From: Marchantia polymorpha subsp. ruderalis
Taxonomy: Eukaryota > Streptophyta > Marchantiopsida > Marchantiales > Marchantiaceae
Reading direction: 5' to 3'
Length of the DNA stretch: 64,000 nt
Assembly (NCBI GenBank): GCA_037833965.1
Contig: AP031351.1
Coordinates: 25,432,501 to 25,496,500, forward strand
Below, piece after piece: positions 50,360-61,703 of the stretch. The translations under genes and the position numbers were made by a program. The notes beneath the pieces are model-generated. The model did not search any database, had not been told where the DNA came from, and saw only the letters and a list, made by a program, of their open reading frames with translations. The first letter of the stretch is position 1. Each line of letters opens with the position of its first letter.

Positions 50360-50480
50360 TTTCCTTCAGCTTAAAACTTTTTCCCTCTTTCAATGACATA
50401 GTCTCATTAAAAGAAACATTCTCACTGAAAATAATCTTATAAGCTACTACAACCCATAACTTATAACCTTGTTTTTTTCA
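50360..50480 (-). pseudogene. Ty1/copia pol fragment
   Basis: On the minus strand the sequence reads GYKLWVVVAYKIIFSENVSF followed by NE. This corresponds to the copia polyprotein segment GYKLW...K...SRDVVFNE between integrase and reverse transcriptase. Upstream on the same strand (50480-50640) only weak similarity with stops continues. It is a short, decayed scrap; no LTR was identified. Confidence 0.7.
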
Positions 50481-51965
50481 AAACATAAATATCGTTTTAC
50501 TATATCTAGATCTTGTGACATGTCGCATATTCATCTTAGCCCGTCAAAAATCTAAATGTAAAAGCAGCTTCCATGACAATTTTCCTTGTCTTTGTCATCT
50601 TTCAACTCTTGAAAATGATCCAGATACATTAATCGCGTAAAAAAAATCCAACAATACTCAATTTATCTATATTCCAACAGAGATTGTTGCGAACATAATA
50701 TTAACAAATACAATATTTGTTGAGACCGACAAATTTTTTATGACATACGTAATTTTTAAAATGATAAAATCCTCCGACGAAATCTGCATGACGGTCTTGC
50801 CCAAATCACACGCAACTGTTCGATACTGCCCTCAACTTTTCAACCTGTCTAGCCCTAAACACAGTTGCCTAGACATGCTCGCTGCGTGTCCTTGCCTATC
50901 CGCGCTGTCCGGACCACTTCAACTTGCCGCATGATCAAAGCTCAAGTGTCTGCAAGTTTGGAATTTGACTTGGACTGATGGCATGACTTAGGTCGCTGCC
51001 ACATGATCTGCCAAATTAAGCTCATTGTTAGAGTTTAGCCTAGGTTTCGTAGACTTCAGTCAACCAACTGAAGATAATCTCGTAACCTCTACCACACGGA
51101 CGACATTGGCTTTGATGTGAAAAGGAGCTGCCAATAGATATCTGGTCTATCGAGACAAAGAGCATACTCTTCTTGCACATTCTCTTTCAACACGAAGACT
51201 TTTGCACGCTGAACTTCAGTGCTCTTTTTCTTTTTACATAGAGATTCCCGCATACTAAACTTCAGTGCACATTTTCTTTCTCTTTCTACACAAAGATTCT
51301 CGCATCCTATACCTTTGTAGCTCAATTTCATGTGTTTTCATTGAAGTTTGCAATCTTCACTTTCTTGCCATAGGTTATCACAATGGACAATAATGTCCAC
51401 AGTCGTAGTTTTCTTCTTTTATTGCAATTCACACTGTTTTGCACAATGAAGTGTCTTGATAGAGATGAATGTATCATTTTAATATGGCATTGACAACAAT
51501 GTGTTGCATATTGATTATGGTGCAAAGATTCATGCTGGAAAAATTGACTAGGTTTTGACGTTTATGGGCTCATAATAGAGGACTAAAGCAACCTGGAACT
51601 TGATCAAAATTTGCTCGGCTCATTCAATGCAAGAGAGTTCAAAAGTCGCATGTGGATGGATGTTTTCACATTTGAGTTCTTGTGTTTTTCTCTCGCGCCT
51701 TCATTGCAGAGACAAGATACCAACATGCGGTCGGCTGTACTAGTACAAGTGAAGGTGCCAATCTCTATCTCAAGATAAACCATAGGTAACTTCATGCAGA
51801 GCATTGCAAATTTATATATGATTCGTCTATCAACAAATCAATTGACCGTCAATTAGTTCACTAATGTTGTGAAATTGCCACTCCTCAGAAAAATACATTT
51901 TATGGCACTCCACCATCACTATTAACAAATTCGTTAGAAAACTTGCAAATATTCATAGAATACCG
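50481..51965. other. Spacer, nothing firmly recognised
   Basis: A GC-richer patch at 50760-51050 has no coding signature. An imperfect duplicated segment at about 51180-51310 (cacgctgaacttcagtgc and catactaaacttcagtgc) is present. The last part may be the decayed 5' portion of the Harbinger transposase that follows. Confidence 0.4.
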
Positions 51966-52463
51966 TATGTAGTTGGTGTAGTGAATGATTCTCACAAACC
52001 CATTGTGGTACATAAGCTACATGTGGCCGATTATTACAATCGTGAGGAATTTCACTTCATACTATTATAGGGTGTTGTATCTAGCAAGTGCACATTTTGG
52101 GATTTTGACATATGATGGGTCGGATTCATGCATGACGCTAACCTATGGGGAAGAACCGCAATTGGCCAATTTTGCGAAAGTTGAAAGCTTGCGTCTAACG
52201 CTTTAGTTAGAGATGCGGTTTACCCAAGCCGTCCTTGGATGTTAGCACACTTCAAGGATCACAAAGTTGGTCTTACTTGAGAAAAATACAACTAGAAGTT
52301 TGTTTAGAGTTCCACTTGTATGTGCATTGAGCAAGCATTTGCCATGCTCAATGGTAAATGCCGAATATTGTTTAAATAGGTGCAGCGTAAGAACATGACT
52401 GAATTGAAGAGTACTTGTCTTGTGCTACACAACATATGCATCATTTTAGGAGACAACTTCTAG
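51966..52463 (+). pseudogene. PIF/Harbinger-type transposase pseudogene
   Basis: One frame of 166 codons retains clear similarity to the DDE transposase of PIF/Harbinger elements: NREEFHFILL, GVVSSKCTFWDFDI, FMHDANLWGRTAIGQF, RDAVYPSRPWMLAHF, EQAFAMLNGKCRILFK and STCLVLHNICII. Seven in-frame stops interrupt it before the final stop, four TAG and three TGA. The usual catalytic IDGSH near the start reads VNDSH. No frameshift is needed across the segment, so decay has been by point mutation. Terminal inverted repeats and a companion ORF were not found. Confidence 0.8.
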
Positions 52464-52994
52464 AAAACATAGTGGTTCCAAGATGCATTAGACAAGATGC
52501 ACACTGGATTGTCACTTATGACATCTTCAGTAACTACAACATAAGAAAAGCTTGCGGTGACCAAAAACACTTTACATAGTCTTGTTGGAATTGAAAAAGC
52601 TCACGAAAAACATCAAAATACTTCAAACAGGAGACCGCAAGATAATTTCAAATTTCAATGACAATTGAAGACAAAACTGCAAAGAATTGTGTGCAAGGCG
52701 TAATGGCATTGCCAAGAGTTTTTGGATGGCTAAAACACAAAAGGATATGGCAGAAACATCCTCCATGGACATCGACTAGCCTAGCTTAGCACAATATTTG
52801 CTGCTTTGTGCATCTTATGAAGCTAGCAAGTAGTTAAGTTCTCAGTAAACTAACCATATCATTGTCTATTGTAGTTATTGTCTATTGTTGCATGTGACTT
52901 TGGAAAGATTTGAATACTCTAAAATTCAGTTCAATCAGCTAGAAAACTTGATTTTTGATTGCTTGGAAACTAGTTGTTGATGGCTTGAAATCGG
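52464..52994. other. Flank of Harbinger relic
   Basis: AT-rich sequence with stops. It may include the 3' part of the transposon, but no terminal repeat is recognised. Confidence 0.35.
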
Positions 52995-53343
52995 TTGCAA
53001 TGCGGATGGTTTGATCAGAATCAACTCAAAGTGTCTATACTTGACTTGAGTTCTTTAAGGCCGTTGCAAATTTTGTTAATCAACTTGATTGTTCTCCCAT
53101 TTGACAGCAAGAAATTTACAGCAACAAATGCAAAAATTTTATTTGCATTTGTTGCTAGCTTTGTTTTGTTGGGTGTGTCTTTGATGTATCATTGTCTAAG
53201 AAGATGATTTGTTTATTCAGTCTTCTTAGTTTTCTTGTAATAGAATTTTAACTCGGACTTGGAAACTGTAGGCATCTTGAGTATAATGAATTGGAAGGAT
53301 CTTTGCCAGTATCATTCGGAAACTTGAACTACCTTGGCAAAAT
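52995..53343 (+). pseudogene. LRR protein scrap (receptor-kinase-like)
   Basis: Positions 53272-53343 form a 72-bp block flanked by an AG acceptor (tgtag) and a GTAAGT donor. It encodes HLEYNELEGSLPVSFGNLNY, one plant-type leucine-rich repeat. Exons of exactly 72 bp per LRR are typical of plant LRR receptor-like kinases. Upstream, NQLKVSILDLSSLRPLQIL at 53013-53069 is LRR-like but is followed by a frame partly created by a snapback hairpin. No kinase domain is present nearby, so this is a fragment. Confidence 0.5.
53120..53156. repeat. Perfect 15-bp snapback hairpin
   Basis: Arms 53120-53134 (agcaacaaatgcaaa) and 53142-53156 are exact reverse complements around a 7-nt loop. It lies inside the LRR scrap and explains why the open frame there looks hydrophobic and unlike an LRR. 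Confidence 0.85.
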
Positions 53344-55637
53344 GTAAGTAACTGAAATTTGGTTCTAAGTTGTGGTTGCTTCCCTTTTAGTACTACATGG
53401 CACACAGTTGTGATAGGCACTTAAGATTCTCAAATAAAAGAAAGGAAAGTTGCGGCTATTAGTGATATGTGTTATTTGGCTATACACAAAATTCTTGATT
53501 TTTTCTGGTGTGATTGCCGGAGATTATTACTTGAAATAAAATGAAAGTCATGTAAAGAGTACTTAACAGAAATATGTCTAGATCCTTGGCCATAACCTTA
53601 TATCAGATTGTATACGTGAAAATACCAGATATGAAGTTGTCTAGAACCAACTTGAGCCAACTACCTATAACTCGTACGCAATTCCAAAGCCATGTATTGT
53701 CAATGTACTTGGTGATTACAGACGCATTATCATCCCGCTAGTAGTCGGTGTCATAAAGTTTTGCACCTTTGCCCCACATGCAAACTAAATAGTGTAACGT
53801 TGCATGACTCTAGATAGTGGGCAAAACCTTGTAGTCCCGTAAGCATAAGCCCATGTGAGAAAGATGAAAAGTGAAGGCAAAGACAACCGTTGAGAATAAG
53901 ACAAAAAGCTAATCCTATAGCTAATTATTTGTAAACAAATTTATAACATAATTGTTCAAACAAGGTGTATTTTAGTTTTGTTTCCAAATTGATTCAACTT
54001 CTGACGCTCATAAGTGTTGTTTTGAGAATACAATGAGGATCGTGTTACAAGCCATTGACTGGAACAAAAAGGCTTGTTTGTGGATACTTTTCAGTTAGAT
54101 TAGCATTTTACCTGAGATCACTCATTTATTTGTTTATCCATCCTGCTACATTCAACATTCCAGCAATCTGTTGGCAATGACAGCATCACCTTTACCAACA
54201 ACTCCACTCTGAAAAAAGTTCAAAACAGGGTAAGAAAGAAATGAAGTGAAGATATTTGGTCATTTCTCATTTTGATAAATAGCTTGTACATGTATCAGTG
54301 AATCAAAATTGAAACAAACAACGCAACCGACAAGTGTGAAAACCCTACCTTTAGGTCTGACTTCCGTTGTGAAACAAATTGCTAAGCATTGCCTAGCAAA
54401 AATAGAATTTTAAGATTGATGCAAGAACAGTGAATTGAGAAAGTAAAGGCGGGTTCTGAATGCTATCGACTTCAAATGAAAGAAATTGAGAAAAAGGTGA
54501 GGCCAAGTAATATTTAGGATCACTAACTAGCACAGGTCAAAAAGAGCAATGTTTTTTATAGCAACTATAACAAATCCGACTATAACAATGTCATACTTTG
54601 CATCAATTTAAAAGACATGATTTTCATCCTCAACACATTACTAAGGATGATTCAAGATTAAGTCAGAGCTAATGTGAAACACTAGTAAATCCATGTTGAT
54701 AGTAGTCAATTGCATTCACTATAAACTTTTATGAAATTCAAAGTCAACTAGCCTAGCCTAACTCACTATGTGTCCATCTAGAGTTTATCAATCAATTTCT
54801 CCATGGTTTTTTCATACTTATTAGTAAAACCATTTTTTTTATCATCATTAAACTTCAAAGTATCTCGCAAAATCTTGCTTCTCTCTTTAAGCTCTCCAAG
54901 TCATCACTCTAAAATCAAATACTACTTCCACTAAGGCTCCCGTGATTTTGATGAACTCTTTCCGCTTTTTCTTCCTTTGTGGATGTCTTCAAAATGACAT
55001 TGCATTTCACTCCATTTCCGTCTACAACACCGGCATGGGCATGTGACACAATATTCGCCATGTCAAACATAAACTTGTTTACCAAGAGATATTATTGACA
55101 TTTCTCCAATCGTTGTGATCCCGACTTTAAATTCATCGCCTTGTCTTTTTTTGTAATTGTGATATATTGTAATTCACTTCTTTCTACATGTCTCACTGTA
55201 TTTACAAAAATTGGAACACATTAAAACAAGCTTTGTGTAAAGCCCTGACTAATTATTCACACCTAAGCACAACACAATTACATAAGAGTGTATTAAAAAA
55301 CAAATACATACAAAAACAATACCACCACGAACAAATCTAAAAAGTTTTCCAAAGAAACAAACAATTTTAATACTTTGTCTAAATTCAATTGAGAGAAATT
55401 TGGAACAAATAAACAAAATGAATTTGCAATTTTCTTTCTCAAAATGAGAAAAAAATTTGCAAATGATGTTTGACACATATAATATCAAATCGGTGAGACA
55501 TAATGTTTGAAATTAAAAACAAATCCTTGTCTGTGGGCTGTTAAGGGAAAGATGTTCACGTAAAGAAACAATGTGAACTTCAAGGCAAAAGAAGTGAAAG
55601 GAGATGTTTCTTCTAAAGCCTCAAACACGATGAACAA
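53344..55637. other. Spacer left of the gypsy element
   Basis: Mostly AT-rich. A minus-strand frame around 54950-55110 (MANIVSHAHAGVVDGNG) and a plus-strand stretch at 55575-55640 (AKEVKGDVSSKASNTMNK) look mildly coding but have no recognised family. The second runs up to the gypsy insertion site. Confidence 0.35.
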
Positions 55638-55642
55638 GAATG

Positions 55643-56062
55643 TGTAACACTAGGATTTAGAGAGAAGTTCACTCGAAGATAGAAACGTAAACTCTAAAGA
55701 TGAGAGATACCAACAATGGTTCTCCTCTCCCTTATATAGCTCTCACCAACAAGTACAAGGTGAAAAGATCTAATCCCCACCATCCATCCCACTCCTAGTG
55801 GATGGATGACGTGGCGGATAACCCTAACAAGCACACGGATCGCTGACGTGACGCACCCAACTAACACACTAACTAACACACTCAATCCTTACCTACAAGC
55901 ACACGGATTGCTGACGTGGCACTATCAACTAACACATCCACTCTGTACCTACCAAGTGCGCGGATCGCTGATGTGGCAGCTATGACTAGTGCACACTAAA
56001 GTATCTACATTCATATTCAAAGTAACCTCTACTTTAGTTCTAACTACCTAAAGATGGTTACA
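55643..56062 (-). repeat. 3' LTR of the gypsy element
   Basis: 420 bp, from tgtaacactagg to gatggttaca in plus-strand reading; it is the downstream LTR because the element runs on the minus strand. Internal features include cttatatagc, a TATA-like stretch near 55733, and repeated cacacggatcgctgacgtg motifs. Confidence 0.95.
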
Positions 56063-56077
56063 AACCTCCCTCCTTTT
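56063..56077 (-). promoter_or_regulatory. Polypurine tract
   Basis: On the minus strand aaaaggagggaggtt directly precedes the 3' LTR. This is the expected site for plus-strand DNA priming. Confidence 0.8.
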
Positions 56078-56114
56078 AAGATGCAACGTCCTCGTTGCAC
56101 ATACGTTCAAACTC

Positions 56115-56738
56115 CTAAACTATCAAAGGTGCATTTGCTAAATTTTCAGCTGGTTCCCAAGTTGATTCATACGATGTATAGCCTTTCCATTGAATCACAT
56201 ACTCTACTTTGGGATATTTATGACCTCGAATTCGTTTCTTGAGTATCTTTTCTACCTCAAACTCCTCATGATCTGCTATCAAGGTTGGAAGAGGAGGTGG
56301 TGCTGGTTGGTTGGTGAATTGTTCTGGTCGTGATACATGTTTTCGCAATCGTGACACATGAAATACTGGATGTATTTTCATATGTGACGGAAGTTCCAAC
56401 TTGTATGACACTTCACCAACACGCTTCAAAACCAAAAATGGACCAATGAACCTAGGGTTTAACTTTGGTGTTCCTACAAGAGACAAATTCGTTGTAGATA
56501 ACCAAACATGATCTCCAACCTCAAAAATCACTTCTCTACGATGAGCATCGGCATGCTGCTTTTGCCGATTTTGAGCTATCACCAACTTCTCCTTGGCCTG
56601 ATGTAGTCCTCGGTGAATATGCTCCACGAATTCGTTGACTGCTGCAACTTTGGTCGAAAACTCCTCTCCTTTGGGAAGTCTCATCAAACTTGAAGGAGTT
56701 ATCGGATGAGCTCCATACATAAGAAAAAATGGAGACAC
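56115..56738 (-). pseudogene. Integrase C-terminus and chromodomain
   Basis: An open stretch of 207 codons begins at SPFFLMYGAHP, the end of the integrase core region, continues through the GPFLVLKRVGEVSYKLELP beta-barrel (GPY/F-type) segment, and ends in a chromodomain at about 56267-56115 (EFEVEKILKKRI, IQWKGY, STWEPAENL). Chromodomains of chromoviruses guide integration to marked chromatin. Upstream on the minus strand, the segment from 56925 to 56740 contains the HPQTDGQTERANRT motif with the third catalytic residue, but it is in a shifted frame and has a TAA stop near 56794. This part is therefore disconnected from the rest of pol. Confidence 0.85.
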
Positions 56739-56925
56739 TTTTGTGGATGCATTAACAGAATTGTTATATGCAAATTACACAAGTGGCAAAAGGTTGTCCC
56801 ACTCTTCTTGCTCTTCTAATGTGAATGCTCGTAGCATATCCTCTATGGTTCTATTTGCCCTCTCAGTTTGTCCATCAGTTTGAGGATGATAGGCCGTTGA
56901 CATTGCTAGTTTTGTTTTGAAAAAA

Positions 56926-57825
56926 CTAAACAAAGTTTTCCAAAAAAAAACTAGTGAAGTGAGTACCTCTATCCGTGATTAACACTTTGCTTAAGCCATG
57001 ATTCACAAAAACTGCATCTAGATATAATTGAGCTAGTTGTGGAGCTGTTACTGTTTTTGTGGTTGGCCTGATGTGAATCATCTTGCTCAATTTGTCCAGA
57101 AAAACCACCACTGAATCATGTCCTAACAAAGTCCTTGGTAACTCACATACAAGATCCATGGTGACATGTTCCCACCGCTGTTCGGGAATAGGAAGAGGCT
57201 GTAATAAACCCGCTGGTTTTTGATTACTTGCCTTGTTTTGTTGACAAGCAACACAACTTTGAACATAAGACTCCACATCCTCATGTATTTTGGGCCAATA
57301 GTACACTCGTTGTATACTTTCCACGGTTTTTTCCACTCCCACATGACCTGCAATGGCTGTATCATGACTTTCTGCCAAAATCATTGTGCGCAAATCGTGA
57401 TCTTGTGGAATCCATATACGCTGATTGTAAAACGCCAAACCTCGAAATTTCTCTGCCTTTCCAGTTTGTAGTGCCCGAGTGATCTCTTCATCCTTCTTTG
57501 TGGCTTGTGACATCTTGCTCCACCAATCCGCCTGAATTTTCACTTCTGCAACATGATTCAAACAAGGCATGCGTGTGAGAACATCTGCAAGTTGCTTCTT
57601 TCCCTCCACGTACACAAACTTCATGTTGAAGCGTTGACGCCACTCTGCCCATCGAATTTGTCGTTTGGACAGATCCTTTTGAGTTTCCAAATAAACCAAG
57701 GGTTTATGATCAGTCTCCACCACAAACTCCTTATCACCCAAATAATGCTTCCAATGTTTGGTTGCCAACACGATAGCTAACTCCTCTCGTTCTGTCGTGT
57801 GATAATTTTGTTCCGCCGCCACCAA
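56926..57825 (-). pseudogene. RNase H C-terminus and integrase N-terminal/core part
   Basis: 299 codons are open. RNase H signatures are TEREELAIVLATKHWKHYL and ETDHKPLVYLE. The integrase zinc-binding site follows as H..H (ESHDTAIAGHVG) and CVACQQNK. Two core Asp regions follow: VTMDLVCELP and ITDRGTHFTS. It is separated from the RT part by a TGA at 57829-57831, and its 3' side ends in a frameshift within ENF at about 56930. Confidence 0.85.
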
Positions 57826-57828
57826 CTT

Positions 57829-59180
57829 TCAAGAATAGAAAGCAATTAGATGCCATCCATCCTCCCATTCTTGTTGAAGTATGCCACCTACTGTTGTACC
57901 TGATGCGTCAGTGGCCAACTTGATAGAACGGTTAGGATCATACCACTTGAGAATAGGTGCGTGTAACAAAGCACTTTTCAATGCTTGAAAAGCTAACTCC
58001 TGAGCTGTTCCCCATCTCCACTTTTGACCTTTCCCTAACATGGAAGTCAAGGCCTGAGCTAGTCGAGCAAAACCTTTCACAAATCTACGATAGAATCCAG
58101 TGAGCCCTAGAAAACTTTTCAATTGAGTTTGATCCTCATGTGCTATCCATTTCTGAATGGCATCTATCTTCTCACTCATCACTTGGATTCCTGTAGCTGT
58201 AACTCTATGACCCAAGTAATCTACTTCTGACTTGCCAAATTCACATTTTGAAGCTTTGGCATACAATTGATTGTCTCTTAAAACTTGAAGTATCTCTCGT
58301 AAATGACTTCTATGATCATTCAAAGTTTTGCTATACACCAATATATCATCTAGAAAAACAATGACAGATTTATCTAGATAAGGGCGAAAGATATCGTTCA
58401 TCAATCCCATGAATGTAGCTGGTGCATTAGTGAGACAAAAAGGCATCACCAGATACTCAAAGTGTCCATACCTAGTACGAAAAGCTGTCTTGTGAACATC
58501 TTCATCTGCAATTCGAATTTGATTGTAGCCGCTTCTCAAATCTAGCTTGGTGAAGTACTTCGCTCCTTGAAGTTGATCAAACAAATCATCCATACGAGGT
58601 AATGGATATTTGTTTTTCACCGTTTGCTGATTCAACCCGCGATAATCGATACATATCCTCATGGATCCATCCTTCTTCTTCACAAAGAGTACTGGAGCTC
58701 CATAAGGTGAAACACTTGGTTGAATGAATCCCTTGCTCAACATCTCCTCCACTTGAGCTTTGCATTCTTCCAATTCGTTTGGAGCCAAACGATATGGAGC
58801 TTTGCAAGTTGGTGTACTTCAAGGTATCACCTCAATCTTGTGATCTACTCGCCTCTTTGGTGGTAATCCTGCAGGTAGATCATCTGGAAAAACATCTTTA
58901 TACTCCATAAAAATGTCGTTCAAGGACTCCGGGATGTAAGGTTTGTCCGTGGACCCAATATCTCTTATAAGTCCAAGGAAACATACATCATCTCTAGAAA
59001 TGGATGTTGTACCCATCACAAAGAGGGGTAAATTCTTATTCTGAAATCTAATTCTATCTCCATAGATCTTCCATCCACTACTTGTAATCACTTTTCTTCT
59101 TCAATCTACCTTCGGATTATATTGTTCCATCCATGGCATTCCAAGGATGACATCATATCGAGCTAAACGAATTACTCTCC
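57829..59180 (-). pseudogene. Protease end, reverse transcriptase and start of RNase H
   Basis: From the protease end (ARYDVILGMPWMEQYNPK) the frame meets a TGA after KVD near 59102, then another after KIEVIP at about 58819. The RT frame 58788-57829 (319 codons) has the usual blocks: [39 protein letters not shown] and the catalytic FLDDILVYS at 58356 downward. Then come [22 protein letters not shown], and the RNase H start [12 protein letters not shown]. It ends in TGA after IAFYS. The catalytic Asp pair is present, but the polyprotein is interrupted. Confidence 0.9.
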
Positions 59181-59505
59181 ATTCAATGCTCTCCTTGTAT
59201 CTACCTATGGATAATTCTACACTCCGTGGTAGTGTTCTATCACTTCAGTTTGCCCGTTTGGCAATTCCACTTCTTCACTCACGTCCTTCATCAACATCAA
59301 ACCTAACTTCATAGCAACACTCCTTGATAGAAAATTCTCAGTTGCTCCAGGATCAATTAAAACTCTCACCTTGTGTCCTTCCTGAAACCATCAGTGACAA
59401 TGAGTTGAGCTTGCTTCTTACTCCTTCCATGAGCTCCCAACCATTGCCTTCTTCCAACCTCGTCTTTTTTTCGCTTTTTAGAACCAGTAAGGCCGCGAGG
59501 CAAGA
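59181..59505 (-). pseudogene. Aspartic protease region, frameshifted, DPGA active site
   Basis: Between gag and RT the minus strand encodes VLIDPGATENFLSRS. The active-site motif at 59354-59343 reads D-P-G-A, where retroelement proteases normally have D-S/T-G-A. This segment is in a different frame from both gag and the downstream ILGMPW part, so at least two frameshifts have occurred. It follows a basic linker (GSKKRKKDEVGRRQW) after the gag stop. Confidence 0.75.
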
Positions 59506-60669
59506 TTACTGGTGATCTTCGTTTCCCAAAACTGCTTCCTCCACCTCTTCATACTCTATCCCCTCCATATTGTTGAACGGTCGTCGCTGCATGGGCCGTC
59601 CTCCTTGTTGTGTCGGCCGAACTCGACAAAACTTGGCTATGTGACTCATTCGTCCACAAGCATAGCATTGGCGATTGTCACGAACTCCAGCTCCTCCTCG
59701 AACCATTCCATTATTTGCATAACCTTCTTGCAAATTTGGAACTCCTGGTCGCCTAATCGCACCTCCAAATCTTGGTGGTGGTCCTCTTGTTAGTGCAAAA
59801 CCTTCTCTACGTCGAAGGTTTCCCAACTCCATCGGTGTTGGACCAGATGGATCTCTAAAATTGCTCACTGGTTCACCGTGTGTGACACCAAAAGCACCTG
59901 AAATTCGTTGAGCAATTGCAATTGCTTCATTCACAGTAGATGGATTGCTTACCATCACCTCCTTTCGAATTCGATCTTTCAAGCCTCGTTTGAACACGTC
60001 CAAGGCTTCAGCTCCACTCATATCCATGATAGATACTTGAAGATCACGAAATTCTTCAATGTACTCATGAATACCTCCTTTTTGCTTCAGATCCCACAAC
60101 TTCATTCTTGCAGTTTGAAGAGAATCCACCGCTTGAAAATTTTGCAGAAGTTCTTCTTGCATTCCACTCCACGAAATGGTAACACCTCGTTCTGAAAGCA
60201 TTCTCTCCCATGTTGTGTACCATGTGAGAGCCTTATCCGTAAGATAAGATCTCATGAACATTCCTGCAATATAATCAGAAACATGAAAATGGGATAAATG
60301 AATATTCATCCTCATAATCCATCCCTCTAACACTCCCATTGCTCTACTCCCTTTGTAAGCTTCCACCTTACAGGATTTTCCCATTCGAAGCAAAAGATTT
60401 GCTTGATCTTCAATCTCTTGAAGACGTCTCCTATTTGCCTCTGCTGCATCAATAGGAGTTGGTTCTAGCTGAACTTGGGAAGCTTGAACTTGAGGTTCAA
60501 CTTCCATCTCTCCAACTCTCTCTCTCTCTACTTTCTCATTCTCTAATGCGAAGATTTTATCTTCCATGGCTTGCTGCTTGGTATGCCCATCTACTATTGC
60601 TTTTCTCAACTCCTTCATCTCCGCCATGATTGCATTGAGAACCTCACCCATATCAATTGATGTTCCCAT
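59506..60669 (-). CDS. Gag protein of the gypsy chromovirus, intact frame
   Basis: 387 codons are open from MGTSIDMGEVLNAIMAEM. An N-terminal coiled-coil-like region is followed by a retrotransposon gag domain (FMRSYLTDKALTWYTTWE, SMQTA-like SLQTARMKLWDLKQ, EFRDL). A single CCHC zinc knuckle, CYACGRMSHIAKFC, lies at residues 335-348 (59667-59626). Gag forms the virus-like particle and the knuckle binds the element's RNA. This is the only fully open part of the element, so the copy could in principle supply Gag in trans. The frame ends in TAA just after NEDHQ. Confidence 0.88.
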   Translation of the reverse strand: MGTSIDMGEVLNAIMAEMKELRKAIVDGHTKQQAMEDKIFALENEKVERERVGEMEVEPQVQASQVQLEPTPIDAAEANRRRLQEIEDQANLLLRMGKSCKVEAYKGSRAMGVLEGWIMRMNIHLSHFHVSDYIAGMFMRSYLTDKALTWYTTWERMLSERGVTISWSGMQEELLQNFQAVDSLQTARMKLWDLKQKGGIHEYIEEFRDLQVSIMDMSGAEALDVFKRGLKDRIRKEVMVSNPSTVNEAIAIAQRISGAFGVTHGEPVSNFRDPSGPTPMELGNLRRREGFALTRGPPPRFGGAIRRPGVPNLQEGYANNGMVRGGAGVRDNRQCYACGRMSHIAKFCRVRPTQQGGRPMQRRPFNNMEGIEYEEVEEAVLGNEDHQ

Positions 60670-61270
60670 GCTTTCTCACAATCCCTCTAATACAAAGTGA
60701 GTATAATCACTATGTGACCTCTCAACAAAGGAGTCACAAAAGGTGCAGGTGACTCTATCACAGCTCTATAGTACTCCTCTCCATAATTCCTCACAAGAAA
60801 ATCTCTCCATATACTCTTCTGTCTATATACTGTTCTAATCTCTACATAAGTGCTGAATCGAACCGGGACAGGTGGTTCGTGATTCAAATCTATGAAACAA
60901 TCAGTATAGAATGTATATAGTACAATCCCAAGTCTCTCCATAAGTAACTATTGGAAGAATCAGTGGCACTCTTGACTCCATCACTCTAGTCATAAAATCT
61001 GCACCCCAACAAGCCACAAGGTACATCCAAAAATGATGTTTCTCCATGCAACGAAGGTGAATATCGAATAGGTTAGGAATTGGCCAGTGCGGTACTGGAT
61101 TCCTGTCAATCCCGTCCATATCTGCAAAAACATAATTTCCCCCTTCCACCTCTCTCTACATGCAGATGAATGACCTCTGCCAGCCTCTATACACTCTCAA
61201 GACTACACTCCATCATCACTCACTTGCTATTCCATGAGGGGTAATCCACACTCAAGGAAAGAGTAAGGTG

Positions 61271-61282
61271 GCTCTGATACCA
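61271..61282 (-). promoter_or_regulatory. Primer binding site, initiator-Met tRNA
   Basis: On the minus strand tggtatcagagc begins one base after the 5' LTR. This is the usual complement of the 3' end of plant initiator-Met tRNA. Confidence 0.93.
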
Positions 61283-61283
61283 T

Positions 61284-61703
61284 TGTAACACTAGGGTTTA
61301 GAGAGAAGTTCACTCGAAGATAGAAACGTAAACTCTAAAGATGAGAGATACCAACAATGGTTCTCCTCTCCCTTATATAGCTCTCACCAACAAGTACAAG
61401 GTGATAAAATCTAATCCCCACCATCCATCCCACTCCTAGTGGATGGATGACGTGGCGGATAATCCTAACAAGCACACGGATCGCTGACGTGACGCACCCA
61501 ACTAACACACTAACTAACACACTCAATCCTTACCTACAAGCACACGGATTGCTGACGTGGCACTGTCAACTAACACATCCACTCTGTACCTACCAAGTGC
61601 GCGGATCGCTGATGTGGCAGCTATGACTAGTGCACACTAAAGTATCTACATCCATATTCAAAGTAACCTCTACTTTAGTTCTAACTAACTAAAGATGGTT
61701 ACA
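61284..61703 (-). repeat. 5' LTR of the gypsy element
   Basis: 420 bp, colinear with 55643-56062 and differing by about seven substitutions counted by eye. In minus orientation it is the promoter-bearing LTR. The plus-strand cttatatagc near 61373 reads gctatataag on the coding strand, a good TATA box candidate. Confidence 0.95.

Noticed and set aside
55694-55885. Identical 63-codon frames in both gypsy LTRs (also 61335-61526)
   Set aside because: They are LTR sequence repeated twice and not genes.
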